Assembly: GCF_002868735.1 (NCBI RefSeq)
Contig: NZ_CP025611.1
Coordinates: 366,501-430,500 of the forward strand
DNA length: 64,000 nt
Direction: 5' to 3'
Origin: Niveispirillum cyanobacteriorum
Lineage (GTDB): Bacteria; Pseudomonadota; Alphaproteobacteria; Azospirillales; Azospirillaceae
Shown here: positions 63,129 to 64,000 of the stretch, piece after piece
Layout of the letters: every line of letters begins with the position of its first letter
Position numbering within the stretch: the first letter of the stretch is position 1
The notes under the pieces: generated by a model
Told to the model about the DNA's origin: nothing
What the model saw: the letters and a program-made list of their open reading frames with translations, nothing else
Database searches by the model: none
Position numbers and translations under genes: made by a program

Positions 63129-63605
63129 ATGGCAAATCTGAAACATCTGCTGCTGGCCGGGCTTCTGGCGTTGTCCGCCCCGGCCCTGGCCGCCGACACG
63201 GCCGCCTTTGAAGCCTTTGGCGGTAAGCCGGGGATCGACCGCGTGGCGACCGATTTCGTAACGCGCATGGAACAGGATGCCAAGATCGGAGCCTTCTTCA
63301 AGGACAGCAATCCAGAACGGCTGCGCAAGATGCTGGCCGAACAGTTCTGTGCCGAACTGTCCGGCCCCTGCACCTATACCGGCCAGACCATGCAGCAATC
63401 CCATGCGCGGTTCGAGATCCGGCGGGAGCATTTCAACCGGCTGGTGGAGATTTTGCAGGACACGATGAACGCGCATAACGTGCCGTTCTGGGCGCAGAAC
63501 AAGTTGCTGGCCAAGCTGGCGCCCATGGCCCGTGACGTCATGCATAATGCTGAACGGACCGGCCTGCCGGTTGCCCCCCTGGCACCGCCTGCCAAGCCGG
63601 AGTGA
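63129..63605 (+). CDS. exported group 1 truncated hemoglobin
   Basis: 158 residues with a signal peptide (about 1-21, ending ALAAD). Globin core: AFEAFGGKPGIDRVATDFVTRM (A/B helix), FFKDSNPERLRKMLAEQFCAELSGPC, HARFEIRREHFNRLVEIL, and a late MARDVMHNAERTG. It has the Gly-Gly/Lys-Pro pattern of truncated globins. The Cys pair in EQFCAELSGPC could form a disulfide in the periplasm. Unlike most truncated hemoglobins it is exported, and it is coupled to the DUF3034 gene. Heme binding and oxygen/NO handling are likely. Confidence 0.85.
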   Translation: MANLKHLLLAGLLALSAPALAADTAAFEAFGGKPGIDRVATDFVTRMEQDAKIGAFFKDSNPERLRKMLAEQFCAELSGPCTYTGQTMQQSHARFEIRREHFNRLVEILQDTMNAHNVPFWAQNKLLAKLAPMARDVMHNAERTGLPVAPLAPPAKPE

Positions 63606-63663
63606 GCTGATGGCACCGCTGCCGATGGGGACGGTGCCATTCGTCGGTCTTGTTGTTTTTGTT

Positions 63664-63692
63664 TTGACTTAATTAAGTAAATATCGAAATAT
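63664..63692 (+). promoter_or_regulatory. arsR promoter with operator
   Basis: -35 TTGACT (63664-63669), 17-bp spacer, -10 AAATAT (63687-63692); the palindrome ACTTAATTAAGT (63667-63678) overlaps the -35 box. The start would fall at 63699, the A of the ATG, implying a leaderless mRNA. Confidence 0.65.
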
Positions 63693-63698
63693 CATCCT

Positions 63699-64000
63699 AT
63701 GGACAGCTTCACCGCCCTTGCCGAGCCGACGCGGCGTTCGATCCTGGAAATGCTGGGGCAGCGTGCCCTTGCTGCCGGGGATATCGTCAGCCGGCTTCAG
63801 GATATGGGCAGCATCAGCGCCCCCGCCGTTTCCCAGCATCTGAAGGTGCTGCGGGAGGCGGGGCTGGTGCGGGTGCGGGTGGAGGGGCAGCGCCGCATCT
63901 ACAGCCTGGACCCGGCGGGACTGGACGCGATGGATGCCTGGATCGCGCGGGTGCGCGGCTTTTGGGCGTCGCGGCTGGATCTGCTGGAACAGGCATTGCT
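63699..64000 (+). CDS. ArsR-family transcriptional regulator, 3' end outside the window
   Basis: At least 100 residues; cut by the window end. Starts MDSFTALAEPTRRSILEMLG; winged helix with the recognition segment ISAPAVSQHLKVLREAGLVR, then VRVEGQRRIYSLDPAGL. No Cys metal-site motif is visible, so it is the stand-alone type that often regulates SRPBCC/DUF1428-like genes rather than a metal sensor. No Shine-Dalgarno before the ATG, and the promoter position predicts a leaderless mRNA. A decayed copy of the gene start lies at 61560. Confidence 0.9.
   Translation, partial: MDSFTALAEPTRRSILEMLGQRALAAGDIVSRLQDMGSISAPAVSQHLKVLREAGLVRVRVEGQRRIYSLDPAGLDAMDAWIARVRGFWASRLDLLEQAL

Overview
The window is high-GC bacterial chromosome. 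It has small intergenic gaps, a class I PHA synthase, a two-polypeptide cobalamin-dependent methionine synthase, a GlpX bisphosphatase, a DhnA-type aldolase and a probable SahR operator. This mix points to an alphaproteobacterium, most likely Rhodospirillales / Azospirillaceae (Azospirillum, Niveispirillum or Nitrospirillum-like). That placement is an inference from gene content and style, not from a marker gene. No rRNA, CRISPR array, intact transposase or prophage was seen. Two tRNA genes are present: Glu-TTC and Val-CAC.

Layout. 1-8.2 kb: the 3' part of a large GAF/histidine kinase, then a good sigma-54 promoter match and a 1689-residue protein built almost entirely of about 209 tandem octapeptides. 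8.2-11.1 kb: GntR/FadR-type and MarR regulators, a LysE exporter and a transglutaminase-like protein. 11.1-15.0 kb: an accessory island with five GC-rich interspersed repeats, an orphan MNT nucleotidyltransferase, a broken PIN toxin, an AT-rich membrane protein of foreign composition, a DUF29 gene and nested inverted repeats. 15.0-21.1 kb: metH in two pieces behind a 20-bp SahR-like palindrome, then a 7TM sensor kinase. 21.2-28.1 kb: a pentapeptide protein, twin SpoIIAA-like proteins, hisS, twin DUF2807 proteins, two small unknowns and a phytase-like lipoprotein. 28.1-36.3 kb: phaC, a small lipoprotein, aminotransferase-hom, glpX and recJ. 36.5-38.6 kb: two proteins of unknown function around tRNA-Glu. 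38.7-44.5 kb: a heavy-metal (probably copper) RND efflux operon with a Cys/His-rich, proline-ended first gene. 44.5-51.0 kb: a leader ORF with attenuator-like RNA before a TPR gene, glmU, gph, a DUF3108 protein, tRNA-Val, an SNase/YedK pair and an orphan BrnA-type antitoxin. 51.1-61.4 kb: a molybdenum hydroxylase large subunit, cysQ, gor, rpmE, an MsbA-like ABC exporter, TetR/VOC, thiE and fbaB. 61.4-64.0 kb: a decayed ArsR/DUF1428 duplication, DUF1428, a DUF3034-globin pair, and a leaderless arsR cut by the window end.

Cooperation. Metabolic genes cluster around central carbon (phaC, glpX, fbaB, gph), aspartate-family amino acids (aminotransferase, hom, metH) and thiol/redox or sulfur metabolism (gor, cysQ). 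The metal operon reads as sensor peptide, adaptor, pump and periplasmic accessory protein. The strongest candidates for undescribed biology are the octapeptide solenoid protein with its sigma-54 promoter, the 20-codon leader ORF with competing hairpins before the TPR gene, the GC-rich repeat cluster at 11.3 kb, and the decayed arsR-DUF1428 duplication that keeps its operator.
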